A stretch of DNA of 42,811 bases from RGIG8745 sp045576655 (GCA_045576655.1 JAZNGW010000036.1:1-42811); one strand, 5' to 3'; counted from the first letter of the stretch, positions 33,401 to 41,284 are shown. The notes: generated by a model from the letters alone, not told the origin. Numbers and translations are program-made.

Positions 33401-33685
33401 CTCCATGTAGATTTTCACATTTGCCTTGATAGCCACCTCCTTGTCCTTCATACCGAGGTAAGTGACCTTCAGAATCTTTGCTCCTTCCGGAACATCCTTA
33501 ATGGTGAATCGTCCATAGACATCGGTAGGTGCACCTACTGCAGTACCCTTAACCATCACAGCCGCACCGATAATCGGCTCCGCTGTATGCGCATCGAGCA
33601 CTGTACCCGACACAGTCTTCTGGGCGAAAGCCATACCTACTGCCATAACGAAGCAAGCAAGTACTAAGCATAATCTTTTTCCCAT
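30461..33685 (-). CDS. SusC/RagA-family TonB-dependent transporter (left operon)
   Basis: The 1074-aa outer-membrane protein has a signal peptide (MGKRLCLVLACFVMAVGMAFA), a carboxypeptidase-D-regulatory-like domain (about 23-105, VSGTVLDAHTAEPIIGAAV), a TonB box region (DEVMVVAYG), a plug ending in the SusC signature SISVLKDASSSAIYGARGANG, and a 22-strand type barrel ending in an aromatic residue (ITAGITLKF). It imports large oligomers with TonB energy and its SusD partner. The first 29 codons and 31 bases of leader are almost identical in DNA to the divergent susC at 34906, while the rest is only moderately similar. Confidence 0.95.
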   Translation of the reverse strand: MGKRLCLVLACFVMAVGMAFAQKTVSGTVLDAHTAEPIIGAAVMVKGTAVGAPTDVYGRFTIKDVPEGAKILKVTYLGMKDKEVAIKANVKIYMEQDAQAVDEVMVVAYGSQKRSAFTGSAVEIKSEDIASHVTSSATNALVGKVAGLSAVSSDGAPGSAPAIRIRGIGSMNASSAPLYIVDGAPFDGAISSINPQDIESISVLKDASSSAIYGARGANGVILITTKKGNSHEAQVTFDAKWGSNSRLIPQYDVIDDPAQYYETHYRAMFNSKYYYGATAAEAYAFADANIFNSDNGGLGYQVYTIPTGEKFIGTNFKLNPNATLGYCDGTYTYRPDDWYDETYDNSFRQEYNVSVNGQAEKLNYYANVGYLNDGGTVANSGFERYSARTNVEYQAKDWLKLSTNMSFTSVETETPSYDVEDWGSSGNLFYITNSIAPIYPLYVRDADGNIMTDNGRVVYDANQTNFKRPGFVGNAVRNNLYDRYKAVEETFSGKWAATITPVKGLILQATLSATNITSRSTSLGSLFGGSADNDGTVKVSSGRYFTINQLYTANYHATVNEKHNFDVLLGYEQYKVTSQSLSGYNDHLYDPFVGELGNAHGIKNKSTSSSTGRYMSEGFFSRLQYDFMEKYFFNASVRRDASSRLHPDNRWGTFGSLGAAWQINKESFLEDASWIDLLKLKASWGSMGNDAVKNRASSYMPYIDMYDVSYDENTGEYSTVMVQKGNDKLTWETNESWNVGVDFSFFKYRLNGTLDFFHRKTTDLLYTKELPLSSGINAPYYPVNVGSMVNRGVELSLDGTPIKTENWQWDLNLNLTHYVNEVTEIDPADQAAGGIKGSSSIIVEGGSIYDMYLKKYAGVDKSTGKALYYKDVVDAEGNVTGVTTTTDLASATQYNCGTTLPDLVGGFGTSLKYRDFDLSAQFSFQVGGKTYDGVYQSLMHNGQSAGRAMHKDLLDAWSPENTNSNIPRLSTAAADDPGVGSQTPIDRFVVKSDYLALNNLTLGYTLPKSLLLPLGVSSLRVYVAGENLFLLTKRQGLDPRFNFGTGSMTSGAGLASGGYAAMRTITAGITLKF

Positions 33686-33716
33686 TTTTAATGATTTTAA
33701 ATTGTTAATGAATAAA
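33599..33716 (-). repeat. 118-bp inverted repeat, left arm (leader and signal-peptide codons of left susC)
   Basis: The reverse complement of 33599-33716 matches 34875-34992 at 117 of 118 positions by eye (the one difference is A/G in the codon after the signal-peptide AQK). Identity stops abruptly on both sides. Each arm holds 31 nt of leader and 87 nt of coding sequence of its susC gene. Confidence 0.9.
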
Positions 33717-34221
33717 ATTAGTTATTTTGTTATAATTGTTTCATAGCAGTTGCGAACCTCAAAAAAAATGAGTAGTCCGTCTTCGTGCAAGTCAGGCTTC
33801 ACCTGCTTTGTATAAGACTTTTTACACCAAAACAATGGAATACAATCTTCTTTACCTCCTGTCATTCAATGGTTTAGGTTGCAAAATCGGAGTCTTTTCA
33901 CGCTATTATACAATAATGACGGTCGCAAATTTATACATTATTTCACAAATTACTAAATATTTTCTTTTGAATTTTTAACTTTTAACAAAATTGTGGCGAA
34001 ATGACGGCATTTCCCTCTTAATAGGTTCTGTTGCACGGGGTATTAGGTTGCAAAATGTCAGAAAACCCTGTTAAAATAGCTTTTCTTGCAGTTTTATGGT
34101 GGTCAAAACAGATGCTGGAGCACGCTACTTTACGCCATGTTTAACGTTATTTGAATATCGTGTGCCAATTTTCGTTAAAAGGTAAATTGGGGCGGGCATA
34201 ATTGTCATGGATGCGGCCCCA

Positions 34222-34238
34222 TATATATAATAATGTGT
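34222..34238 (-). repeat. Dispersed 17-nt word ACACATTATTATATATA, copy 3
   Basis: An exact reverse-strand copy of the word at 3273 and 19924, lying 90 nt left of palindrome copy B. Confidence 0.6.
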
Positions 34239-34328
34239 ATGTAGCTGACTATTCTGTCAGTTTTTACGGTCAGCAGGATAGATAAATGGTGACACTTCGG
34301 CCCTTAATTCCCGCCTCCTCGCTGAAAA

Positions 34329-34416
34329 CTATAAATAAAAGTAATATTTGTACAAATAATAGTTTTATTTATATAAATATTAGTTTTATTCTTACAAATA
34401 TTACTTTTATTTATAC
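34329..34416 (+). repeat. 88-bp AT-rich palindromic element, copy B
   Basis: Arms 34329-34352 and 34393-34416 are inverted repeats (23 of 24 bases), and the 40-bp core is 34353-34392. Core B equals the reverse complement of core A (19721-19760) at 39 of 40 positions, while the flanking sequences are collinear with copy A. Confidence 0.75.
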
Positions 34417-34483
34417 TTTTCTCCGCAGTGGCGCAAAATATCCACCGAGGTGGAGGTAAGTTTTCATTGCAGTGGCGGTATTT

Positions 34484-34849
34484 TCGGGCGGGCGAACCCC
34501 GACCCTACGTTAACAAAGGGAACGATAACGACAACGTTAACAACAATGCACGTGTAGGGGCAGACCAGTGTGTCTGCCCAAGTGTAGGCGAGACCACAGA
34601 TCTCACAGATTCACACAGATTATTTTTGGGACGGGAACGGGAACTGCTTATGGGCGGACACGTAGGTCCGCACCCTACGGTAACAACGGGAACGACAACG
34701 GGAACAAAGTAACGTTTATCGTTGAAAGTTAATGGTTTATCGTAGGGCGGGGTTGCCCGCCCGAATGTGGCACAGACCACAGATTTCGCGGATTCACACA
34801 GATTAAAAGTAACGTGCGAAAAGAATTAATCTGTGCAATCTGCGGTTTA
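34484..34849. repeat. Cluster of REP-like palindromes and CACAGATT repeats
   Basis: GC palindromes: GGGCAGAC/GTCTGCCC (34558-34579), GCGGAC/GTCCGC (34654-34671), GGGCGGG/CCCGCCC (34745-34762). The motif CGTAGGGCGGGGTT..GCCCGCCCG at 34742-34766 has an inverted copy at 34484-34509. ACCACAGATnTCnCnGATTC followed by ACACAGATTA occurs at 34592 and 34776, with a partial inverted copy at 34825. Such strings are common dispersed extragenic repeats in diverse bacteria; no transposase is present. Confidence 0.6.
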
Positions 34850-34874
34850 GGCTTAAAGCTATCCCATTCTTAAA

Positions 34875-34992
34875 TTTATTCATTAACAATTTAAAATCAT
34901 TAAAAATGGGAAAAAGATTATGCTTAGTACTTGCTTGCTTCGTTATGGCAGTAGGTATGGCTTTCGCCCAGAAGGCTGTGTCGGGTACAGTG
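34875..34992 (+). repeat. 118-bp inverted repeat, right arm (leader and signal-peptide codons of right susC)
   Basis: This is the partner of 33599-33716. The two arms enclose 1158 bp. Beyond the arm the two genes fall to roughly 70 per cent DNA identity within the next 50 bases, and upstream of the arm they are unrelated. Confidence 0.9.
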
Positions 34993-37900
34993 TACGACGC
35001 ACAGACGGGTGAACCCGTTATCGGTGCCGCAGTGATGGTCAAGGGAACCAGCATAGGTATCGCTACAGACGTGAACGGTAAGTTCACCCTCAAGAATGTG
35101 CCTAATGATGCACAGTTCATCCATGTGTCTTACCTCGGTATGCACACTCAGGAGGTGGCTATCAAGCCAGTTCTTACAATCAATCTCAAGCCAGACACTG
35201 AGGCTCTTGACGAGGTGATGGTTGTGGCTTACGGTACAGCGAAGAAGTCTTCGTTCACAGGATCGGCTGCTGTAATCAAGGGCGAGAAGATTGCTGAACT
35301 TCAGACTTCTAATGTCGGCAAGTCGCTCGAAGGTGCTGTTGCCGGTGTGCAGATTTCGCAGTCATCAGGTCAGCCTGGTGCTGGTGCGAACATCTACGTT
35401 CGCGGTATCGGTTCTATCAGTGCTGGCAAAACAGCGCTCATCGTTGTTGACGGTGTGCCTTTCGATGGAGGAAGCTTGAACCAGATTGCTCCTCAGGACA
35501 TCGAGTCAATGACAGTGCTCAAGGATGCTGCTGCCAACTCTCTTTATGGTGCGCGTGGTTCTAACGGTGTTGTGCTCATCACTACAAAGAAGGGTAAGCA
35601 AGGTAAGGTGAAGGTTACGTTCGAGAACCGTACAGGTATCAACATGCGTGGTGTGCCTGCTTACGACTTCCTCGAGAGTCCAAAAGAGTACTATGAGTTG
35701 TACTGGGAGGCTATGCGTAACCAGGCGGTATCAACTGGCAAGTCTTATTTGGCTGCAGGTCAGTATGCTTCTGCCAACCTCATCAAGAACTTGGGTGGAT
35801 ATAACAACTACAACGTGGCAGACCACTTGTTGGTTGACCCTGTTACAGGTCGTTTGAACCCTAATGCTAAGCTTCTCTATCATGACGACTGGTTGGACGA
35901 GGCGTTTGAAGTAGGTTTCCGTCAGGAAAATACACTCTCTTTCAGCGGTGGTACAGAAAAGACTAAGTATTACGCTTCAGTAGGTTACCTTTATGACGAT
36001 TCATATACAGTAAGTTCTGACATGAAGCGTCTGAACGCACGCGTGAAGGTTGACCACGACATCAACAGCTGGTTCAAGGCTGGTTTCAACTTGGCTTACA
36101 CTAACACTGAAATCAACTCGCCTAATGTAGGTGGAACTTCTCAGTCTTCAATCTTCTTCTCAGGTCAGACTATTGCTCCTATCTACCCTGTTTACCAGTA
36201 CGACGCTAACGGTGAGAGATTGTACGACGCTAACGGCAACGTGCTCTACGACTATGGTGTGGAAATGGGCAAACGTCCTATCTATGCAAACTCTAACCCA
36301 TTGGCTACTCAGTGCAGAGATATTCAGGAAACCAGAACAGACGCTGTCAACGCTAAGGTTTATGCTGAGTTCAAGTTCTTGAAAGACTTCAAGTTGACAA
36401 TCAATGCAAGTATTGACAACTTCAATAGCCGTAACATTTCATTCCAGACTCCTATCGGCGGTGACGCTTTGAATGTGAACGGACGTAGCTACATCACTTC
36501 TGACCGCTATTTCGCTATCAATGCCAACCAGTTGCTCAACTGGAACAAGACATTCAACGACGTTCACAACTTCGACGTATTGCTCGGTCATGAGACTAAG
36601 AACGATCGCAACGAAGGTTTGACTGCTTACAAGGAGAACTTCCTCGTGCCTGACAACCCAGAACTTGCCAATGGTGCATATTTGGGCGATGCAAACTCAA
36701 GCGCAGCAGAATACTCTCTTGAAGGATACTTCGGTCAGTTGAAATACGACTATGACAACAAGTACTACTTCTCTACAAGTATACGTCGTGATGCTTCTTC
36801 TAAGTTCCACCCAGACAACCGTTGGGGTACATTCTGGTCAGTAGGTGGAGCATGGCGCATCAGCCGCGAGAAGTTCATGGAGAATGTAGATTGGGTTAAC
36901 GAACTCAAGTTCAAGGCCAGCTACGGTACTCAGGGTAACGACGGAACTCCGTACAACCGCATGTACTTGGACATGTATCAGGTAGTTTCAAACGGTGGTA
37001 ACATCGGTATCAACTATATCCGTCGCGGAAACAAAGATCTTACATGGGAAAAGAGCCGTAACTTCAATACAGGTTTCGAATTCCGCCTCTGGAACAGATT
37101 GAGCGGTAACATCGAGTTCTTCAGCAAGGAGACACGCGACTTGCTCTACGAAAAGCCATTGCCACCATCAATGGGTCTTCCAGGCTCTATCTGGGAAAAC
37201 ACAATGTCTATGCGCAACCAGGGTATAGAGGTGGAACTCGCTTATGACATCTTCCAGAGGGACAACTTCAGATGGAATGTGGCTCTCAACGCTACTCACT
37301 ACAAGAACGAACTCCTTGAGTTGCCTGCAGACCGCCCTCAGGACGGATGGGCTTATGGCGGTTATTTCCGCAAGAAGGGCGAGTCAATCTATAACTACTA
37401 CGACTATGAATTTGCTGGTGTAGACCCTGAAAACGGAGACGCTCTCTATTGGGCTGACGAACTTGATGAAGAAGGTAATGTAATCGGACGTAAGACTGTA
37501 GTTGGTACTACTAACGCTACACGTTACGAGTTGGGTAAATCGCCTATACCTGATGTATATGGTGGATTCTCTACAACTCTTGAGGCTTATGGATTTGACC
37601 TTACAGCAAACTTTGCATACCAGATTGGCGGTTATGTATATGACACTCAGTACCAGTCTTTGATGAACGCAGGAGATGCAGGACATAACTGGCACAAGGA
37701 CATCTTTGACCGTTGGACTCCAGAAAACCGCTACACAAACGTGCCACGCTTGCAGGAAGGTTCACTCGACCAGAGCGCACAGGGTGATTATGCTTTGACA
37801 TCAGCATCATACTTGAGTCTTCGCAACGTAACGCTTGGCTACACATTCCCAAGCTCAATGGTTGGCAAACTTGGCATCCAGAAACTTCGTGTATACGTAG

Positions 37901-38028
37901 TGGGCGACAACATGTTCCTCTGGTCTAAACGCAAGGGACTCGACCCTCGTCAGTCATTCACAGGATCAACAGGATACAACTACTCTGCTATGCGTACTAT
38001 ATCGCTCGGTATAAACATGGAATTTTAA
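34906..38028 (+). CDS. SusC/RagA-family TonB-dependent transporter (right operon)
   Basis: The 1040-aa outer-membrane protein has the same signal peptide as the left SusC, a carboxypeptidase-regulatory-like domain (VSGTVYDAQTGEPVIGAAV, about 24-105), DEVMVVAYG, a plug with the signature SMTVLKDAAANSLYGARGSNG, and a barrel ending ISLGINMEF. It presumably pairs with the SusD at 38050. The barrel differs widely from the left paralogue, so another substrate is likely. Codon use is richer in T-ending codons than the dcw genes. Regulation is unknown; the signal-peptide repeat would allow promoter exchange with the left operon. Confidence 0.95.
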   Translation: MGKRLCLVLACFVMAVGMAFAQKAVSGTVYDAQTGEPVIGAAVMVKGTSIGIATDVNGKFTLKNVPNDAQFIHVSYLGMHTQEVAIKPVLTINLKPDTEALDEVMVVAYGTAKKSSFTGSAAVIKGEKIAELQTSNVGKSLEGAVAGVQISQSSGQPGAGANIYVRGIGSISAGKTALIVVDGVPFDGGSLNQIAPQDIESMTVLKDAAANSLYGARGSNGVVLITTKKGKQGKVKVTFENRTGINMRGVPAYDFLESPKEYYELYWEAMRNQAVSTGKSYLAAGQYASANLIKNLGGYNNYNVADHLLVDPVTGRLNPNAKLLYHDDWLDEAFEVGFRQENTLSFSGGTEKTKYYASVGYLYDDSYTVSSDMKRLNARVKVDHDINSWFKAGFNLAYTNTEINSPNVGGTSQSSIFFSGQTIAPIYPVYQYDANGERLYDANGNVLYDYGVEMGKRPIYANSNPLATQCRDIQETRTDAVNAKVYAEFKFLKDFKLTINASIDNFNSRNISFQTPIGGDALNVNGRSYITSDRYFAINANQLLNWNKTFNDVHNFDVLLGHETKNDRNEGLTAYKENFLVPDNPELANGAYLGDANSSAAEYSLEGYFGQLKYDYDNKYYFSTSIRRDASSKFHPDNRWGTFWSVGGAWRISREKFMENVDWVNELKFKASYGTQGNDGTPYNRMYLDMYQVVSNGGNIGINYIRRGNKDLTWEKSRNFNTGFEFRLWNRLSGNIEFFSKETRDLLYEKPLPPSMGLPGSIWENTMSMRNQGIEVELAYDIFQRDNFRWNVALNATHYKNELLELPADRPQDGWAYGGYFRKKGESIYNYYDYEFAGVDPENGDALYWADELDEEGNVIGRKTVVGTTNATRYELGKSPIPDVYGGFSTTLEAYGFDLTANFAYQIGGYVYDTQYQSLMNAGDAGHNWHKDIFDRWTPENRYTNVPRLQEGSLDQSAQGDYALTSASYLSLRNVTLGYTFPSSMVGKLGIQKLRVYVVGDNMFLWSKRKGLDPRQSFTGSTGYNYSAMRTISLGINMEF

Positions 38029-38049
38029 TAAATAACAATAGAGAAGATT

Positions 38050-39579
38050 ATGAAATTTAATAAGATATTAATTTTGTCTGCCATCGCTTGCTTGGGTTTC
38101 CAGAGCTGTAGCAAAGACTTCTTCGAAGTGGAAGATGCAAGCGTTGTGAGCAAAGACCAAATCGACGAAATCGGAAATTCCAGTCCTGATGCGTTGATAG
38201 ACGTTGTGGAACCTCTCATGTTAGGTCTGAACAACTACACTTACCAGTACAATACTCAGGGTAGCGCAAATACCGTACATGAAGACTTCGGTTTAATGGG
38301 TATCTACCACCTCGGTGACGTGATGAACGATGACTTGGCATTCTATATTCGTGGTAACGGTTGGTTTACTTTCGACTATGAGCTTGACTATTGGGCAGAG
38401 CAGTACAAGCGCCCTTATTTCTATTGGAACTTCTTCTACACAGTTATCGCTAAGGCTAATGAGATTATTGCATTGATTTCGCCAGAAGTGACAGATGCAG
38501 ACTTGAAGGCATACCGTGGTGCGGCTTTGACTTACCGTGCTTTTGCTCATGCTTATCTTGCGCAGATGTTCCAGCAGACTTACATCGGTAACGAAGAGGC
38601 TCCAGGCGTACCTGTTGTTTTGACTAACGCTGAGGCGGCTGAAGCAATCCCTGGTCGTGCGCCACTTAACAAGGTTTACGCTCAGGTTGAAAAGGACTTC
38701 AAGACTGGTATCGCACTTCTTGAAGGCTGGGAGCGTCCTGACAAGACTATGATCGACGCTCAGGTGGCTTCAGGTCTCTACTCTCGTATCTGTCTCGTTA
38801 CAAACAACTGGGACGATGCCATCACTTACGCTCGCAAGGCTCGCGAGGGATACTCTGTATTCTCTCCTGCAGAACTTGCTGCAAACGAGGCATTCAACAA
38901 TATCAACTCTAAGGAGTGGATATGGGGTGCTGACATCACATCTGTGACAACAACAATGTTCGCATCATTCTTCTCATTCGTTTGCTCTTACGATGCAGGT
39001 TATGGCGGCGAAGTTGGTGCATACCGCATGATTGACGCTCGTCTTTATAGCATGATGGGCAAGAATGATGCCCGCAAGGTTTTGTTCAAGCATAGCGAGA
39101 GCGGTGCTCAATATACAGAGTACGAAAGTGAACTTCCTGACTATACAAACCTCAAGTTCAAGAAGGTTGCAAACTGGGAAGCAGACTATGTTTACATGCG
39201 TGTGTCAGAAATGATTCTTAACGAGGCTGAGGCTTTGGCTCACAAGGGTGATGGTGCTGTCGCAGCAACAGTATTGAAGGAACTCATGAGCCAGCGCGAT
39301 CCTTCATGGAACAAGACATCTGTTTCTCCAGAGGAGGTTTATCAGCAGCGTCGTCTTGAGCTCTGGGGCGAAGGATTCTCTTTGTTCGACCACTTGCGTC
39401 TGAAGAAGGGCGTGGAGCGCAACTATGAGGGAAGCAACCACCTTGCAAGCGCACAGTACACAATTGCTCCTGACAGCTGGTATCTGCATTTCCAGATTCC
39501 ATTGCGTGAGTTGGACAATAGTGCTGATTTGAACGCAGAAGACCAGAATCCTGCTCCAACTGAATCAAAGTACAAATAA
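38050..39579 (+). CDS. SusD/RagB-family nutrient-binding outer-membrane lipoprotein (right operon)
   Basis: The 509-aa product has a lipoprotein signal with lipobox FQSC (Cys at about residue 20), then the TPR-like SusD core (YRGAALTYRAFAHAYLAQMFQQTY; IDAQVASGLYSRICLVTNNWDDAITYARKA) and the conserved C-terminal segment (YMRVSEMILNEAEALAHKGD; QQRRLELWGEGFSLFDHLRLKKG). It starts 21 nt after susC, so it is translated from the same message. It should form the lid of the right-hand SusC channel. Substrate unknown. Confidence 0.93.
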   Translation: MKFNKILILSAIACLGFQSCSKDFFEVEDASVVSKDQIDEIGNSSPDALIDVVEPLMLGLNNYTYQYNTQGSANTVHEDFGLMGIYHLGDVMNDDLAFYIRGNGWFTFDYELDYWAEQYKRPYFYWNFFYTVIAKANEIIALISPEVTDADLKAYRGAALTYRAFAHAYLAQMFQQTYIGNEEAPGVPVVLTNAEAAEAIPGRAPLNKVYAQVEKDFKTGIALLEGWERPDKTMIDAQVASGLYSRICLVTNNWDDAITYARKAREGYSVFSPAELAANEAFNNINSKEWIWGADITSVTTTMFASFFSFVCSYDAGYGGEVGAYRMIDARLYSMMGKNDARKVLFKHSESGAQYTEYESELPDYTNLKFKKVANWEADYVYMRVSEMILNEAEALAHKGDGAVAATVLKELMSQRDPSWNKTSVSPEEVYQQRRLELWGEGFSLFDHLRLKKGVERNYEGSNHLASAQYTIAPDSWYLHFQIPLRELDNSADLNAEDQNPAPTESKYK

Positions 39580-39596
39580 TCAAATAGAATCAAAAG

Positions 39597-40394
39597 ATGA
39601 AAAAGATAGGTTTATTATTATTCCTTGCGTGCGGCTTTGCCTTGACTTCTTGTGAGGAGGACAAGACATTGGACGAAACACGCGTGACAACCGTTACAGA
39701 GCCTACTACGACTCTTGAAGTGTCTGTCAACAAATACGAAGCAACATTTACCGTGTCTTTGACTGATGGCAATCCTGCTGCACTCGAATGTGGCGTGATG
39801 CTTAGTGAGAGCCCAGAGGTAACATTGGAAAACTCTACTTCCTATTCCGTTGATGAAAACGGTCAGTTGACTCTGATGCTTAGTCCTGGCACAACATACT
39901 ATGCTTGTGCTTACGCTCTTACTGCAAACAAACTCGTTGTTTCAGAAGCGCAGGAATTCACGATGGAATCACACCCTCTCGTTAAATACCTTGGGGCAAA
40001 AACTTTCACAGGACTTGACCTCTTCACTGGTGCTGAGAATCCAGTTTCTGTTACAATCTCTCCAGATGCTAACGATGAGTCTGTAGCGTACATTTCTGGT
40101 ATCGCCTCAAGTCAGACAGGTGCTCCATTGGGACAAATCAAACTCGTGTTTGATGTGGAAAACGGAACTTGTAAAATTCCTGCAGGACAGTTGGTTCCTG
40201 ACACATCATTGGGCGACTACCAATATGGTTCATTTGAATATGGCAGCGCTGGAATCAGCTATGACATGGAGGCTGACATCGTAGGTGTTCTCGGAGACGG
40301 AACGATTGATTTCGGTAATATCGGAGCTTTGATTGTTGTTGGCCAATATGCTGGCTACAGCCACATGCTCTACATGTATGCAAGCATCTATTAA
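39597..40394 (+). CDS. Surface lipoprotein of the right susCD operon, function unknown
   Basis: The 265-aa product starts with a lipoprotein signal (MKKIGLLLFLACGFALTSC) followed by EEDK, an acidic surface-export-like tetrad. Residues about 35-122 look like a fibronectin-III-type fold (ATFTVSLTDGNPAALECGVMLSES; LSPGTTYYACAYALTANKLVVSEAQEFTM). The C-terminal half is beta-rich (GQIKLVFDVENGTCKIPAGQLVPD) and glycine/tyrosine-rich. Position after susC-susD is that of SusE/F-like binding proteins. It is not homologous in any obvious way to the left operon's lipoprotein, although gene order mirrors it. Confidence 0.75.
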   Translation: MKKIGLLLFLACGFALTSCEEDKTLDETRVTTVTEPTTTLEVSVNKYEATFTVSLTDGNPAALECGVMLSESPEVTLENSTSYSVDENGQLTLMLSPGTTYYACAYALTANKLVVSEAQEFTMESHPLVKYLGAKTFTGLDLFTGAENPVSVTISPDANDESVAYISGIASSQTGAPLGQIKLVFDVENGTCKIPAGQLVPDTSLGDYQYGSFEYGSAGISYDMEADIVGVLGDGTIDFGNIGALIVVGQYAGYSHMLYMYASIY

Positions 40395-40415
40395 TCAATA
40401 GAGCATATCATAAAG

Positions 40416-40450
40416 AAAGCGGGCAGTCCGATGGGGACTGTCCGCTTTTC
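40416..40450. terminator. Bidirectional terminator between the right sus operon and uxuB
   Basis: AAAGCGGGCAGTCC (40416-40429) pairs with GGACTGTCCGCTTT (40435-40448) with one G-T wobble and a five-base loop, followed by TTC TCT. Its stem repeats that at 27834, so the two mirrored operons end in the same sequence. Confidence 0.85.
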
Positions 40451-40477
40451 TCTGTCATACAATATGCGATGGCAAGA

Positions 40478-41284
40478 TCACACGCCGCTGAAACTGCTGA
40501 AACCGCCGTCGACAGGGATTATTGTGCCTGTGACGAAACTTGCCTCATCGCTACAGAGGAAACGCACGATGCCGTTGAGTTCGCTTATGTCGCCGAAGCG
40601 GCGCATCGGGGTCTTGGCTATGACCTTATGACTGCGCTCTGTAAGCGTGCCGTCCTCGTTGATGAGCGCACGGCGGTTCTGCTCGCCGATGAAGAAGCCT
40701 GGCGCAATGGCGTTGACGCGAATTTTCTCGCTGTACTTGATAGCCATTTCCTGAGCCAGCCACTTGGTCAGGGCATTCACGCCTTCCTTCGCTATGGCAT
40801 ATCCCATCACGCGGGAGAGAGCATCGTATGCCGCCATCGAACTGACGTTGATGATGCTGCCGCTCTTCTGCTCTGCCATAATCTTTCCGAAAGCAAGGCA
40901 AGGGTAGATTGTGCCGTAAAGGTTGAGGTCGATGACGCGACGGAGGTCCTCGTCCTTCATGTCAAACACATGCTGGTCGTCCATGATAGTTGCGCCAGGC
41001 ACATTGCCTCCGGCAGCGTTGACAAGTATGTCTACCCTGCCCCATTTATCCATCACGTAGTCGCGCGCCTTGTTTATCTCAGCCGAATCAAGCACGTTGC
41101 ACACAAGCCCTGACACATCGCCATACTGACGAAGTCGTTCTACGGCTGCGTCCACTTTATTCTGATGGGCACCGATAACGAGTACTGTGGCTCCTGCTTC
41201 AAGGAGCCCCTGCGACACATTACTACCGAGCACACCGCTTCCGCCTGTGACTACGGCTATCTTTCCTGAAAGGTTCTTGTCCAT
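40478..41284 (-). CDS. uxuB: SDR-family oxidoreductase, probable D-mannonate oxidoreductase (fructuronate reductase)
   Basis: The 268-aa product is a classical short-chain dehydrogenase: NAD(P)-binding TGGSGVLG (residues 13-20), NAAGG (NNAG-like), catalytic Ser in INVSSMAAY, and Tyr/Lys in GYAIAKEG. It lies 75 nt downstream of uxuA in the same orientation. In Bacillus and many Bacteroidetes the enzyme interconverting D-fructuronate and D-mannonate is an SDR of this type (YjmF-like), not the long-chain E. coli UxuB. The family is certain; substrate assignment follows from synteny. Confidence 0.82.
   Translation of the reverse strand: MDKNLSGKIAVVTGGSGVLGSNVSQGLLEAGATVLVIGAHQNKVDAAVERLRQYGDVSGLVCNVLDSAEINKARDYVMDKWGRVDILVNAAGGNVPGATIMDDQHVFDMKDEDLRRVIDLNLYGTIYPCLAFGKIMAEQKSGSIINVSSMAAYDALSRVMGYAIAKEGVNALTKWLAQEMAIKYSEKIRVNAIAPGFFIGEQNRRALINEDGTLTERSHKVIAKTPMRRFGDISELNGIVRFLCSDEASFVTGTIIPVDGGFSSFSGV

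Larger units (their letters stand above)
33686..34905. other. 1.2-kb repeat-rich divergent intergenic region between two susC genes
   Basis: No credible gene is present. Contents: direct repeat TTAGGTTGCAAAAT at 33874-33887 and 34043-34056; word TATATATAATAATGTGT at 34222-34238; 88-bp palindrome copy B 34329-34416; periodic boxes to about 34490; REP-like GC palindromes (34484-34509, 34558-34579, 34654-34671, 34742-34766); CACAGATT repeats (34592-34622, 34776-34805, and inverted at 34825-34849). On the minus strand TAAATTTG (33926-33933) is a possible -7 box for left susC, but its nearest TTTG is only 12 nt away. No convincing promoter for right susC was found. Confidence 0.65.

Noticed and set aside
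34024..34038. GGTTCTGTTGCACGG resembling the terminal repeat of IS6-family elements
   Set aside because: No matching second end and no transposase fragment nearby; the match is too short to support a mobile element.
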